Origin: Chthoniobacterales bacterium
Lineage (GTDB): Bacteria > Verrucomicrobiota > Verrucomicrobiia > Chthoniobacterales > Terrimicrobiaceae
DNA length: 51,169 nt
Direction of reading: 5' to 3'
NCBI GenBank assembly: GCA_014879575.1
Contig: JACSRU010000124.1
Span: 1-51,169 of the forward strand
The notes under the pieces are model-generated. The model was not told the origin of the DNA. It was given only the letters and a program-made list of their open reading frames with translations, and did not search any database. Each line of letters begins with the position of its first letter. Position 1 is the first letter of the stretch. This document shows, piece by piece, positions 38,934 through 48,600 of the stretch. The translations under genes were made by a program, and so were the position numbers.

Positions 38934-40775
38934 ATGGATTTTTTCGATAAACAGGAACGCGCCTGCAAGAGGACGAAGTGGCTTGTCGGCTACTTTATCC
39001 TCGCGGTCGTGGGAATCGTGGTGGTGCTGCACCTCGTTTTTGCGGCACTTCTCGATTTTTCGCCTGCGGATCCGGAGTTATTCCTGATGGTTGCCGGGGG
39101 GGTGGTGGGGATGGTGGCCATGGGAAGCCTTGTCAAGAGCATCGAACTTTCCAAGGGCGGACGGGCGGTCGCCGCGATGTTGGGGGGGGCTCCCGTGGAT
39201 TGGAACAGCCAGGAGCCGGGCGAGCAACGCCTGATCAACGTCGTCGAAGAAATGTCGCTCGCCTCCGGGGTTCCCGTGCCGGAAATCTATATCCTCGAGG
39301 AGCGGAGCCTCAATGCCTTCGCCGCAGGGCATGGCCCCGGGGACGCGGTGATCGGAGTCACCAGGGGAGCCGTCACCCAACTTTCCCGGGACGAACTTCA
39401 GGGGGTCATCGGACACGAATTTAGTCATATTCTTCATGGGGACATGCGACTGAATATCCGGCTCATTGGCCTCCTGCATGGGATTCTTTTCCTGGCGATC
39501 ATCGGGGGTTTTCTCCTCCGCATGGGCCTCAACACGTCCCGCTCGGAATCCTCGGATGGCAGGTCCAGGGTGGCGGGGATGTTTCTTTTCCTGGCGAGCG
39601 GGCTGGCTCTCTATCTTGTGGGATGGATCGGGGTTTTCTTTGGCAAGCTCATCAAGGCGGCGGTCAGTCGGCAGAGGGAATTTCTGGCCGACGCTGCGGC
39701 GGTCCAATACACGCGGAATCCCGAGGGGCTCGCCGGTGCTCTGGCGAAGATCGCAAAATTTTCCTCGCGTCTCGAAACCTCCCGGGCCGAGGAGGCGAGT
39801 CATTTGTTCTTTGGCAATGGGGTGGGGGACGCGTGGCTGACGCTTTTTGCCACACATCCGCCGATTGAACAACGGATCGAGGAAATTGCGCCCGGGTTTG
39901 ATATCGCTGCGGCAAAAGCCAGGGCACCGGTTCCCCCCTCCCTGTCCAAAACCCCGGACCAGATTGGCGGGCGTCTGGCAGAAGCCCTCCTGCCGGGGCA
40001 ACCGCGCCTTGCCGAGGCGGCGGCCTTGCTGGCCGGACTTCCCGAGGTGGCAAGATCCGCCTGCCGGGAGCTGCAGGGTGCCAGCGCGTTGGTCTATGCG
40101 TTGTTGCTCTCTGACGAGGAATCCATGCGGGAAGGCCAAATGGCCCACCTTGCTGCTGACGATGCCTTCCGACGGGAAATCCTCGCCCACTACGACGGGC
40201 GGGCCGAACTGAGCTCCGCCCAGCGCCTCGGACTCGTCGATCTCGCAATCCCCACGCTCAGACACCTCTCGGTCGAACAATACGAGACCTTCCGGAAAAA
40301 TGTGAAAATGTTGGTGGAGGCGGACGGAGAAATTCATCTTTTCGAATACACCCTCCAGAAACTTCTCGTCCGTCACCTGGATCTCTATTTTTCGAATGCG
40401 ACGGGGAGTCCGGTGACTTACAAAAGTTTGATGCCCCTGCTTCCCGACGTGGGGATTTTGTTGTCCGCCCTGGCCTTCGTCGCTCCGGGAACCGACGAAC
40501 TCTGCGACGACGCCTTTCGCGCCGGGGTTGCTGAGCTGCTGATCAAGCCCTCCGCCTTCCCCTTGGAACGGAGTCGGTCGTTGGAATTGCAGGCCTTCGA
40601 TACAGCCCTCGACAAAATTGCCCGGGCGGCATCGGATGTGAAGCGCACCATTCTTACCGCCTGTGGGGCCGTGGTCATGCACGATGCCGCAGTCAACAAC
40701 GAGGAGATCGAGTTTCTGCGGGCGATTTCGGATGCCCTGGACTGTCCTGTTCCTCCATTCGTCAAGCTTGCGTAA
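38934..40775 (+). CDS. M48 family membrane metalloprotease with C-terminal TerB-like region (613 aa)
   Basis: Membrane helices lie at about 16-40 and 48-66, with a further pair near 180-235. VIGHEFSHILHGD holds the HExxH zinc site (His161, Glu162, His165), and REFLADAAAVQYTRNPEGLA carries the third-ligand motif ExxxDxxA, as in HtpX-like M48 proteases. Everything after about 330 is extra. Two acidic helical segments, KMLVEADGEIHLFEYTLQKL and ILTACGAVVMHDAAVNNEEI, resemble TerB-type domains. It probably degrades damaged membrane proteins; the TerB-like part may sense metal or bind a partner. Such fusions are known from other bacteria, but the role of the extension is unclear. Confidence 0.9.
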   Translation: MDFFDKQERACKRTKWLVGYFILAVVGIVVVLHLVFAALLDFSPADPELFLMVAGGVVGMVAMGSLVKSIELSKGGRAVAAMLGGAPVDWNSQEPGEQRLINVVEEMSLASGVPVPEIYILEERSLNAFAAGHGPGDAVIGVTRGAVTQLSRDELQGVIGHEFSHILHGDMRLNIRLIGLLHGILFLAIIGGFLLRMGLNTSRSESSDGRSRVAGMFLFLASGLALYLVGWIGVFFGKLIKAAVSRQREFLADAAAVQYTRNPEGLAGALAKIAKFSSRLETSRAEEASHLFFGNGVGDAWLTLFATHPPIEQRIEEIAPGFDIAAAKARAPVPPSLSKTPDQIGGRLAEALLPGQPRLAEAAALLAGLPEVARSACRELQGASALVYALLLSDEESMREGQMAHLAADDAFRREILAHYDGRAELSSAQRLGLVDLAIPTLRHLSVEQYETFRKNVKMLVEADGEIHLFEYTLQKLLVRHLDLYFSNATGSPVTYKSLMPLLPDVGILLSALAFVAPGTDELCDDAFRAGVAELLIKPSAFPLERSRSLELQAFDTALDKIARAASDVKRTILTACGAVVMHDAAVNNEEIEFLRAISDALDCPVPPFVKLA

Positions 40776-40817
40776 TGGCGCCCCCGGCCGGGTGCCGGCA
40801 CCCCTCCGGATGCGGGC

Positions 40818-41546
40818 GTGATTTATTTCAGGATTTTTCTTGAGGAGACCCTTTCCTCCGGACATTTCTCACACGTGCTTGCCTTCACGACCGCCGCCAT
40901 TCTGGCCTATTTGATCGGATCCTTTCCCAGCGGATTCCTCGCGGGGCGGATTTGCGGTGTGGATTTGCGCAAGGTGGGCAGTGGAAATATCGGAGCCACG
41001 AACGCGATGCGCGCTTTGGGAAAAAAGTGGGGCTACACCGTCTTTGCCGCGGATGCGTTCAAGGGGGGGCTCGCCGTAATTTCCGGGTTGGTCCTGGCAA
41101 GTCTCCCCGTCTTTCGCGGGCCGCTTCCCGTGCATGTTGGCGTGATTTCCGCGTTCTTCGCCATTATCGGGCACAGCTTTCCTGTCTGGCTGGGGTTCAA
41201 GGGAGGCAAGGGGATTGCCACTTCCGCAGGGATCATGTTCGTCCTGTTTCCGGGTGCGGTTTTTTCCTTCGGACTGCTGGTCTGGCTTGTGCTGTTTTAC
41301 ACGACGCGCTTTGTTTCCGTCGCCTCCCTGGGATCCGCAGTGACGCTCCCGACGGTTGCGACGGTTTTGTATTTTTTTGGCAATCCGGATTCCTGGTTTT
41401 TCGGATGGTGTGATCCGATGCTGGCGGGGATTTCAATCCTGATGAGCGGGCTTGCGATCTGGCGCCACAAGGACAATATCAAGCGTCTGCTGGACGGCAC
41501 GGAAAAACGCTTCGAACGAAAGGCGCGCAAAGAGACCCATGTATAA
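40818..41546 (+). CDS. plsY: Acyl-phosphate:glycerol-3-phosphate acyltransferase PlsY
   Basis: 242 aa membrane protein with the PlsY fingerprint: LIGSFPSGFLAGR, RKVGSGNIGATNAMRALG, IGHSFPVWLGFKGGKGIAT and WRHKDNIKRLLDGTEKRF. It makes lysophosphatidate from acyl-phosphate and glycerol-3-phosphate, the first step of phospholipid synthesis. An N-terminal extension of about 20 residues before the first helix is longer than usual; a later ATG is not available before the helix. Its end overlaps gpsA by 8 bp, placing the enzyme that makes glycerol-3-phosphate directly after the one that uses it. Confidence 0.97.
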   Translation: MIYFRIFLEETLSSGHFSHVLAFTTAAILAYLIGSFPSGFLAGRICGVDLRKVGSGNIGATNAMRALGKKWGYTVFAADAFKGGLAVISGLVLASLPVFRGPLPVHVGVISAFFAIIGHSFPVWLGFKGGKGIATSAGIMFVLFPGAVFSFGLLVWLVLFYTTRFVSVASLGSAVTLPTVATVLYFFGNPDSWFFGWCDPMLAGISILMSGLAIWRHKDNIKRLLDGTEKRFERKARKETHV

Positions 41547-42549
41547 AAAAATCAGCATTATTGGAGCCGGGAGCTGGGGGACGGCGCTGGCGGTTCTTCT
41601 CGCCGGGCATCGCGGTGAGATCCTTCTGTGGGGGCACAATCCCAAAGTCGTCGAGGAGCTCATTTCCCAGCGGACCAACAGTGCCTACCTTCCCGGAGTC
41701 CGCTTGCCGCCCAATGTCTATGCCACCGGCAATTTGGGCGAGACGACGGGCGCCGACTTGGTTTTGTTTGTCACTCCGTCGAAAGCCATCCGGGAAGTCG
41801 CCCTGGGGCTGGCCACGCACAAGCCCAAGGAGGGACTCGTGGTCGTGTCCTGCACCAAGGGGATCGAACACGATTCGGGAAAGCTGATGGATGCGGTCCT
41901 CTCCGAGTGCCTGCCGGGAAGTCGGACCGCCGTCCTTTCGGGTCCCAACCATGCGGTGGAAATTGCCCAGCATATCCCGGCGGCAGGAGTGATTGGCTCC
42001 CGACACGCCGATCTCCTGGAGCCACTGCAACAAACATTTTCCCTGCCGAGCTTTCGGGCCTACACGAGCGACGATGTGATCGGGATCCAGTTGGGAGGGG
42101 CGTTAAAAAACGTGTTCGCCATCGCCGCCGGGGTCTCCGACGGATTTAACATGGGCGACAATGCCAAGGCGGCACTCGTGACGCGGTCGTTGGCCGAAAT
42201 GATGCGCCTTGGGGTGGCGCTGGGCGGACGCCGGGAAACGTTCTTTGGGTTGAGCGGGGTGGGGGATTTGATGGTCACGTGCTTCAGCCGACACAGCCGG
42301 AACCGCGAAGTGGGGGATCGCCTTGGGCGAGGTGAGTCCCCGGCGGACATCCAGGCTTCGATGAAAATGGTCGCCGAGGGGATCCCGACAACCCTGGGAG
42401 CCTGGCAATGCGCCGAGCGTCACGGGATCGAGGCGCCGATCACCAGGCAAATCCATGCCGTTCTTTACAACAACAAGCCACCTCATGAGGCGATGTGGGA
42501 ATTGCTCGGACGACCGCCGAAAGCGGAGGCCGATTCGCAATCCGGATGA
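41539..42549 (+). CDS. gpsA: NAD(P)H-dependent glycerol-3-phosphate dehydrogenase
   Basis: 336 aa from ATG 41539 (MYKKISIIGAGSWGTALA, Rossmann GxGxxG). Conserved segments: LVVVSCTKGIE, VLSGPNHAVEIAQ, DVIGIQLGGALKNVFAIAAG with the catalytic Lys, and TFFGLSGVGDLMVTCFSRHSRN. It reduces dihydroxyacetone phosphate to sn-glycerol-3-phosphate for PlsY. GPNHAVEIA has Asn-His where Ser-Phe/His-Ala is common, a mild variation. It overlaps plsY upstream and the glycosyltransferase downstream (ATGA at 42546), so all three form one operon. Confidence 0.97.
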   Translation: MYKKISIIGAGSWGTALAVLLAGHRGEILLWGHNPKVVEELISQRTNSAYLPGVRLPPNVYATGNLGETTGADLVLFVTPSKAIREVALGLATHKPKEGLVVVSCTKGIEHDSGKLMDAVLSECLPGSRTAVLSGPNHAVEIAQHIPAAGVIGSRHADLLEPLQQTFSLPSFRAYTSDDVIGIQLGGALKNVFAIAAGVSDGFNMGDNAKAALVTRSLAEMMRLGVALGGRRETFFGLSGVGDLMVTCFSRHSRNREVGDRLGRGESPADIQASMKMVAEGIPTTLGAWQCAERHGIEAPITRQIHAVLYNNKPPHEAMWELLGRPPKAEADSQSG

Positions 42550-43604
42550 AAATCGGGCTTGTCCGGCGCGGTCACTCCTCGACGGGAGGCGCCGAAGCCT
42601 ACCTGATCCGCCTGGCCTCCGCCTTGCAGTCTCTTGGGCATTCCCCGGTGCTTGTGACGAGCGGAGAGTGGCCGGATTCCCGTTGGATCAATCCGCACAT
42701 TGTGCGCCTTCAGGGATCGAGTCCCCGGGAGTTTGCGGACGCGTTTTCCGGGACACAAACCGGATGCGACATCCACCTCAGTCTGGAACGCGTTCCGGGT
42801 TGCGAGGTGCATCGGGCCGGGGATGGTGTCCATGCGGCCTGGCTTGTCCGCCGCAATGCCTGCGAGCCCTTCTGGAGGCGTTTCACACGCTGGGCCAACC
42901 CCAAGCACGCCCAGCTCCTCGCGTTGGAAAAGGAGGTTTTTGATCCCGCGAAGACAAGGGCGCTCATCGCCAACTCGCGCCTCGTGCGCGACGAGATTTT
43001 GGCGCACTCCCCGTTCCCCGCAGAGAAGGTTCACGTCGTTTACAACGGACTTTCCCAACCCACTCAGCCTGCGGATCGTGCCGCTTCCCGCGCCAGATTC
43101 GGGCTCGGAGAAAAGGACTTCTGCGTCCTCTTTGTCGGCAGCGGTTGGGAGCGCAAGGGCTTGCGCACAGCGATCCGTGCCGTGGAAAAAATCCGGGGCG
43201 CCACGCTTCTCGTGGCAGGACGCGGTCCGGCAGCGGCCTTCCGCTCGTCCCGCGCGACGTTTGTGGGGGCCACGAACGATCTGGCGTCACTCTTTGGGGC
43301 TGCGGATCTGTTTGTGCTGCCGACGTATTACGATCCGTTTTCCAACGCCTGTCTTGAGGCGCTGGCAGCCGGTCTTCCGGTGATCACGACCCCTGCCAAT
43401 GGATTCTCGGAAATCCTTGAGCCCGGAACGCACGGAGCCATTGTTCCCGAAGGCGACGCGCCGGCCCTCGCGCAGGAAATCGAAAAGTGGCGCGTTCCCG
43501 GGGTGCTGGACGCCGTCCGCCCGCTCTGCCTCGCGCGCGCGGCGGAGTTTTCGATCGAGCGAAACGCCCGGGAAACTCTCCGAATTCTCGAGTCGCTGGT
43601 TTGA
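42546..43604 (+). CDS. Family 4 glycosyltransferase (352 aa), possibly lipopolysaccharide core
   Basis: The start ATG 42546 overlaps the gpsA stop. GT-B fold: the N-terminus GLVRRGHSSTGGAEAYLIRLASAL is the acceptor-side start. The donor domain has LFVGSGWERKGLRTAIRAV and ADLFVLPTYYDPFSNACLEALAAGLPVITT, with the EX7E motif partly kept (NACLEA). The opening and the HRAGDGVHAAWL segment recall WaaG-type heptose/glucose transferases, so a place in LPS core synthesis is likely but not proven. The sugar donor cannot be read from the sequence. Confidence 0.9.
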   Translation: MKIGLVRRGHSSTGGAEAYLIRLASALQSLGHSPVLVTSGEWPDSRWINPHIVRLQGSSPREFADAFSGTQTGCDIHLSLERVPGCEVHRAGDGVHAAWLVRRNACEPFWRRFTRWANPKHAQLLALEKEVFDPAKTRALIANSRLVRDEILAHSPFPAEKVHVVYNGLSQPTQPADRAASRARFGLGEKDFCVLFVGSGWERKGLRTAIRAVEKIRGATLLVAGRGPAAAFRSSRATFVGATNDLASLFGAADLFVLPTYYDPFSNACLEALAAGLPVITTPANGFSEILEPGTHGAIVPEGDAPALAQEIEKWRVPGVLDAVRPLCLARAAEFSIERNARETLRILESLV

Positions 43605-43666
43605 TTGGCTTCGCGATCTTTTTTTGGTGGGGTTGCCCTTTTGGTTTTTTGGGTTATGTTCCGGTC

Positions 43667-44062
43667 ATGCAGGCATGCGGCCGACATTTTAGGGGATGCG
43701 TTGTGGCGATTCTTTCGCTCGCGTGGCTGGTGGCGGCAAATCATTGTGCCGTTGCCTCGCTGGCGGGCGGTCTATTTCGCGAGGAGCATTCCTGTTGTGC
43801 CAAGGACGAACCGGTAAAAGCACCGACCTCCTGTGCGGAAGTCTGTTGCGATAAAATGGCGACTCCGGTGAAATTCGCGGGGCCGCTTTTTCCTCCCGGG
43901 TTGGCTTTGGTGGCGATTTTATCCGAGGTGGTGAGCCTGGTGCCGATCCCGATTGACCCGGTGGATTCCTCCGGGCTTTCTCCGCCGGCTCAAAGCCACT
44001 TTGTTCGATGCGTTTTGGGGTGCAGCCAGCAGGCGCTGGCACCGCCCGTTTTTGTGTCCTGA
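43667..44062 (+). CDS. Exported cysteine-rich protein ahead of the metal-efflux genes (131 aa)
   Basis: The start ATG 43667 (MQACGRHFRGCVVAILSLAWLVA) gives a signal-peptide-like N-terminus; longer frames overlap the glycosyltransferase gene. The mature part holds HSCCAKDE and TSCAEVCCDKM, two Cys pairs that could bind soft metals such as copper, and later VRCVLGCSQQ. Such small Cys-rich exported proteins often precede Cus/Czc systems in this kind of bacteria. A periplasmic metal-binding or sensing role is inferred from composition and position. No named family is recognised. Confidence 0.65.
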   Translation: MQACGRHFRGCVVAILSLAWLVAANHCAVASLAGGLFREEHSCCAKDEPVKAPTSCAEVCCDKMATPVKFAGPLFPPGLALVAILSEVVSLVPIPIDPVDSSGLSPPAQSHFVRCVLGCSQQALAPPVFVS

Positions 44063-44134
44063 GGAGCCGCTTGGCTCCTGGTGTTCGGCGGGAATTTTCC
44101 GCCGATTGTTCGTTCAATCAACCACACAAAAACC

Positions 44135-44371
44135 ATGAAAAAAATTCTTATTCTTCTCTTGTCGTCCCTCTCCCTCCTTGTTGCGGGAGAGTATCCTCTG
44201 ACCACCTGTGTTGTTTCCGGCGAAAAGCTGGGCGAGATGGGCAAACCGTATGTCTTCACGCATCAGGGCACGGAAGTGCGTCTGTGCTGCGAGGACTGCC
44301 AGGAGAAATTCGACAAGCATCCCGAGAAGTATCTCGCGAAGCTCGCCGAGGCGTCGAAGTCCGGGAAATAG
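44135..44371 (+). CDS. Exported YHS-like small metal-binding protein (78 aa)
   Basis: The signal peptide MKKILILLLSSLSLLVAGEYP (start 44135) is followed by TTCVVSGEKLGEMGKPYVF and VRLCCEDCQEKFDKHPEKYL. The Cys-VVSGEKL...CCEDC...F layout is that of YHS/TRASH-type domains that bind copper and similar metals. It would sit in the periplasm and hand metal to the efflux system encoded next. It is 49 bp upstream of the adaptor gene, with a strong hairpin in between. Confidence 0.8.
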   Translation: MKKILILLLSSLSLLVAGEYPLTTCVVSGEKLGEMGKPYVFTHQGTEVRLCCEDCQEKFDKHPEKYLAKLAEASKSGK

Positions 44372-44379
44372 CATGACGT

Positions 44380-44409
44380 TTGCGCGGCGGTCTCAACACC
44401 GCCGCGCAA
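44380..44409 (+). terminator. 11-bp perfect hairpin between the YHS gene and the adaptor gene
   Basis: TTGCGCGGCGG (44380-44390) pairs exactly with CCGCCGCGCAA (44399-44409) around an 8-base loop. No T-run follows, and the adaptor start is 11 bp downstream. It may partly end transcription or limit adaptor translation by masking its leader. Confidence 0.55.
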
Positions 44410-44420
44410 CATCCCATTGT

Positions 44421-45656
44421 ATGAAAGCAAACTTTCTGCTTCTGCGGACGGGGGGGCTGCTGGCTGGTTTGATTCTCGGATTTTCCGGGTGCTCGAAGCC
44501 GGAGGATTCCGCCCGGAAACCCCAACTGTATCAAAGTCCGATGCATCCCTGGATCACATCCGACAAGCCCGGAACCTGCACGATTTGTGGCATGAAATTG
44601 GTGCCCGTTCATGACGCCAAAGCTCATATGGACGAGAACCATCTGCTGGAAATCTCCCCCGGCACGGCGCATGTGATCGGCCTGGCGACAGACAAGGTCA
44701 CGCTGGGGCCGGTGGAGAAACAAATCCGACTCAGCGGGATTTTGGAGGACGATGCCACCTTGCATCGTGTCGTGGCGGCATTTTATGAGGGGCGAATCGA
44801 GCAGGTGTATGTTCAGCAAGTTGGGGAGAAGGTCCGGGCCGGCCAACCGCTTGCCTCGATTTACAGTCCGGAGTTGCTCTATGTGGTGCGCGAGTATCAG
44901 AACGCCATCGCACGGGGGAAAAACGATCCCGTGGCCGTCAATTCGCGGCATCGGCTGATTCAGTATGGACTCAGTCCCGCCCAGGTGGATGCCCTCGCGA
45001 CGTCCTCCCGGGATCGTTATGCCATCGATCTCCTCGCGCCGATGGACGGAACGATTCTCGTCCGAAACGCCTACCAGGGACAGTATGTCAAAAATGGAGA
45101 GCGCCTTTTTGAAATGGGCAACCTTGCCCGCCTCTGGTTTCAGGCCGAGGTTTACGAGCAGGATTTGCCCGGGATACGCACCGGACTGAAGGCCGCGGTC
45201 AGCAGCCCGGCAGTTCCCGGGAGGACGTTTGATGGAACGCTCACCTTTTTGGATCCCAATTTTGACCCGGCTTCGCGCAGCACAAAAATCCGGATCGAAG
45301 TGGAGAATCCGCCCAGTGGCACGCCCGGTGCCTATGACCGGGTGCTTCCGCACCGTGCCTACGCCGAGGCGGTGATCCGGACGCTTACGGAACCGCTTCT
45401 GAGCATTCCCCGCGCCGCCCTGATCCGCGATGGCCGCCGCGAAGTGGTTTATCTCCAGAAAGCTCCCGGCGTCTTTGAAATGCGGACGGTCCAAGCCGGA
45501 CGCTCGGGGGATGACCGGGTGGAAATTGTGTCCGGGCTGGCGGAGGGTGACATTGTTGCGGCGAGGGGAAACCTCCTGCTCGATGCGGAAGCCCAGTTGC
45601 GGCATGGAGACAGGATCGAACCGGATGGGCAAACCGGCGGAAAGGAGGCGCCGTGA
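44421..45656 (+). CDS. RND heavy-metal efflux periplasmic adaptor (CusB/CzcB type) with metal-binding domain
   Basis: 411 aa. Lipoprotein signal: LLAGLILGFSGC (lipobox FSGC). Next comes a heavy-metal-binding domain, YQSPMHPWITSDKPGTCTICGM, seen fused to CusB-like adaptors. The membrane-fusion core follows: ATDKVTLGPVEKQIRLSG, the hairpin with IEQVYVQQVGEKVRAGQPLA, and ending FEMRTVQAGRSGDDRVEIVSGLAEGDIV. It links the inner-membrane pump to the outer membrane channel. The stop overlaps the pump's GTG (45653). No outer-membrane factor gene is found in the window. Confidence 0.93.
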   Translation: MKANFLLLRTGGLLAGLILGFSGCSKPEDSARKPQLYQSPMHPWITSDKPGTCTICGMKLVPVHDAKAHMDENHLLEISPGTAHVIGLATDKVTLGPVEKQIRLSGILEDDATLHRVVAAFYEGRIEQVYVQQVGEKVRAGQPLASIYSPELLYVVREYQNAIARGKNDPVAVNSRHRLIQYGLSPAQVDALATSSRDRYAIDLLAPMDGTILVRNAYQGQYVKNGERLFEMGNLARLWFQAEVYEQDLPGIRTGLKAAVSSPAVPGRTFDGTLTFLDPNFDPASRSTKIRIEVENPPSGTPGAYDRVLPHRAYAEAVIRTLTEPLLSIPRAALIRDGRREVVYLQKAPGVFEMRTVQAGRSGDDRVEIVSGLAEGDIVAARGNLLLDAEAQLRHGDRIEPDGQTGGKEAP

Positions 45657-48600
45657 GCAATCCGGACTCTCAGCAGGCGGAGAGCCATCCGGGCTCCGTA
45701 TCGGAGGGAAGGATTCCGGAAGCGAGGGGAGAGGCCACCGCGCGACAGGGTGGGGGAGTGATTGCAGGGATTGTGGATTGGTCCCTGCGGAACCGATTTC
45801 TTGTCCTCTGCACGACGTTGCTCCTGATTCTGTGGGGGATTTATTCCCTTCGGCACACTCCGGTGGATGCGATTCCGGATCTGAGTGAAAACCAGGTGCT
45901 CGTTTACGCCGACTGGGAGGGGCGGAGCCCCCGCGAGGTGGAAGATCAGGTCACCTATCCGCTCTCCACAAACCTGCAGGGACTTGCGGGGGTGAAGGAA
46001 GTGCGGGGGTTGTCGATGTTTGGATTCTCGTTGTTGACCGTGATCTTCGAGGATTCCGTGGACAATTATTTCGCGCGCACGCGGGTGTTGGAACGGCTTG
46101 GATTTCTGCAAGGCCTCCTGCCGACAGGCGTCACGCCCCAACTTGGTCCGGATGCCACAGGGTTGGGCTGGGTTTACCAATACTATTTTCAAACGGATGA
46201 GTCCGCCTCGCAGGACGCAGGATCCCTGCGGGCCTTGCAGGATTATTTTGTGCGCTACGAACTCGCATCGGTCGAGGGAGTCGCGGAAGTCGCGAGCCTC
46301 GGCGGCTATGTGCGCCAATACCATGTTGCGATTTCCCCGGAGAGGATGCGCCATTACAAGATTTCGCTCCGGCAGGTGATGGAGGCGCTCGCGGCCGGGA
46401 ATCTCAATGTCGGCGGGAAGGTCATCGAGGAAAACGGACGCGAATTTATTCTTCGTGGCGTCGGTCTTGTGCAGTCGCCCGAGGATTTGCAGCGCATCGC
46501 CGTTGCGGACAGGGACGGGACTCCGGTGTATTTGAAGGACATTGCGGAAGTTCAGTTGGGCGGGGATTTCCGGAGGGGGGCTCTTGATGTGAACGGCACG
46601 GAGGCGGTCGGAGGCATTGTGGTCATGAGAACCGGCGCCAATGCGATGGAAGTCATCCGGCGGGTGAAGGAGAAGATCGCAAAAATTTCTCCGAGCCTGC
46701 CCCAGGGCGTGCGCATCAAATCCTTCTATGACCGGAGCAGCCTGATCGAGCGGACGATCGGGACGCTCAAACACGCGCTGATCGAAGAAATCCTCCTCGT
46801 CACACTCGCCCACGTGATTTTTCTGTGGCATTTCCGCAGCATCCTCATTGTCACAATCCCGCTTCCGGTCTCGATCCTCATCTCCTTCATTTTGCTGAAG
46901 CACGCGGGCATCACCTCGAACATCATGTCGCTTTCCGGGATCGCGATTGCCATTGGCGTGTTGGTGGATGCGGGCATCGTGGTGACCGAGAACGTGATCC
47001 GGCATTGCGAGCTGGCGGAAGAGAGGCTGGGCCGCCGCCTGACCGCGCAGGAAACCTTCGAGACAACCGGCGAGGCGGCCCGGCAGGTCGGGCGGCCGAT
47101 TTTTCTCGCGATGACGATTATCATCCTCGCATTTCTGCCCGTGTTTGCGCTTGGCGGTCAGGAGGGGAAGTTGTTTCACCCACTGGCCTTTGCGAAGACC
47201 TTTGCCATGCTCGGCGCCACACTGCTGGCGGTGACTTTGGTTCCGGTGCTATGCACCTGGCTGGTCAGAGGACCGTTCCATGCGGAAGGCTCAAACGTTG
47301 TGATGAATTTTCTGGGGCGGCTCTACAAGCCGGTGCTGGAATGGGCGTTGGGAAACGGGATGCGGGTGCTTGCCGTGGCGGGCGTGTTGCTGATTGCTGC
47401 CGGCCTTCTTGCGTTTGGAGTTCCCCGTGGGCTCTCCCAATTTGCGGGCGGTCGGCTGGCTGCGTATCTCCCCAAGGGGTTCGGCAGCGAGTTCATGCCC
47501 CCGCTGAATGAAGGGAGTCTTTTGTTCATGCCGGTGCTGGTTCCAGGAACGTCGCTGGCGAGTGTGAAGGACGTGATGGCCTGGCAGGACAAGACAATCC
47601 TGGGCCTGCCGGAAGTCGAATCGGCTGCCGGGAAAGTGGGGCGCGCCGAGAGCGCCACGGATCCGGCGCCGGTGGAAATGATCGAAACAACGATTATGCT
47701 CAAACCGGTTTCCGAGTGGCGGCCCGGAATGACAAAGGAAAAAATCGTTGCCGAGTTGTCTGCCAGGTTGACGGCCATTCCGGGTTACGTGCCGGGATTC
47801 CTGCAACCGATCGAAAACCGGCTCCTCATGCTCAGCACAGGAATCCGGGCGCAGCTGGGAATCAAAATTCTCGGGAATGATCTCGAGGAACTCCAGCATC
47901 TGGCCTTTGAGGTGGAGAAAGTGGTGCGCACCGTTCCCGGCGCCGTGGGGGTTGCCGCCTCCCGCACCCAGGGCAAACCCTACGTGGAAATTGTGCCCGA
48001 CCGGCAGGCGCTGGCCCGATACGGCTTGGACCTTCGCAGCGTGATGGACGTCGTGGAGATCGGATTGGGGGGAGTCAATGCCGGCGCCACCATCGAAGGC
48101 CGACAACGCTTGGCGATCCAACTCCGCCTCGAACGCGGGGCGCGCGATGACATCGAGCGTCTCGGAGACATTCTGATTCCGACAGCCTCCGGATCCAGCG
48201 TGCCGCTCGGGCAGGTGGCAAAAATTGTCCGGACCAGTGGTCCGGGCGAGATCGCAAGTGAGGACGGGCTTCTGCGGGTCTATGTGCAGTCCAATGTCAC
48301 GGGCCGGGATCTTGGGGGATTTGTCCAGGAGGTTCGCGAGCGGGTCGAGCGGGAGGTCAAGCTGCCGCCCGGCGTCACCTTGCGTTGGAGCGGGCAATAC
48401 GAGAACCAGATCCGCGCGCAGAATACGCTCCTCCTGATCATGCCCCTCGTGCTCCTCATCATTTTTCTCCTTTTGTTTATCGTCTTTCACTCTGCCGCGG
48501 AGGCCGCGCACGTTTTGCTGGCGGTTCCCTTTGCGCTGACAGGCGGGGTTTTTCTTCAGGCCCTTTTGGGGTATCCGTTCAGCGTGGCTGTCTGGATTGG

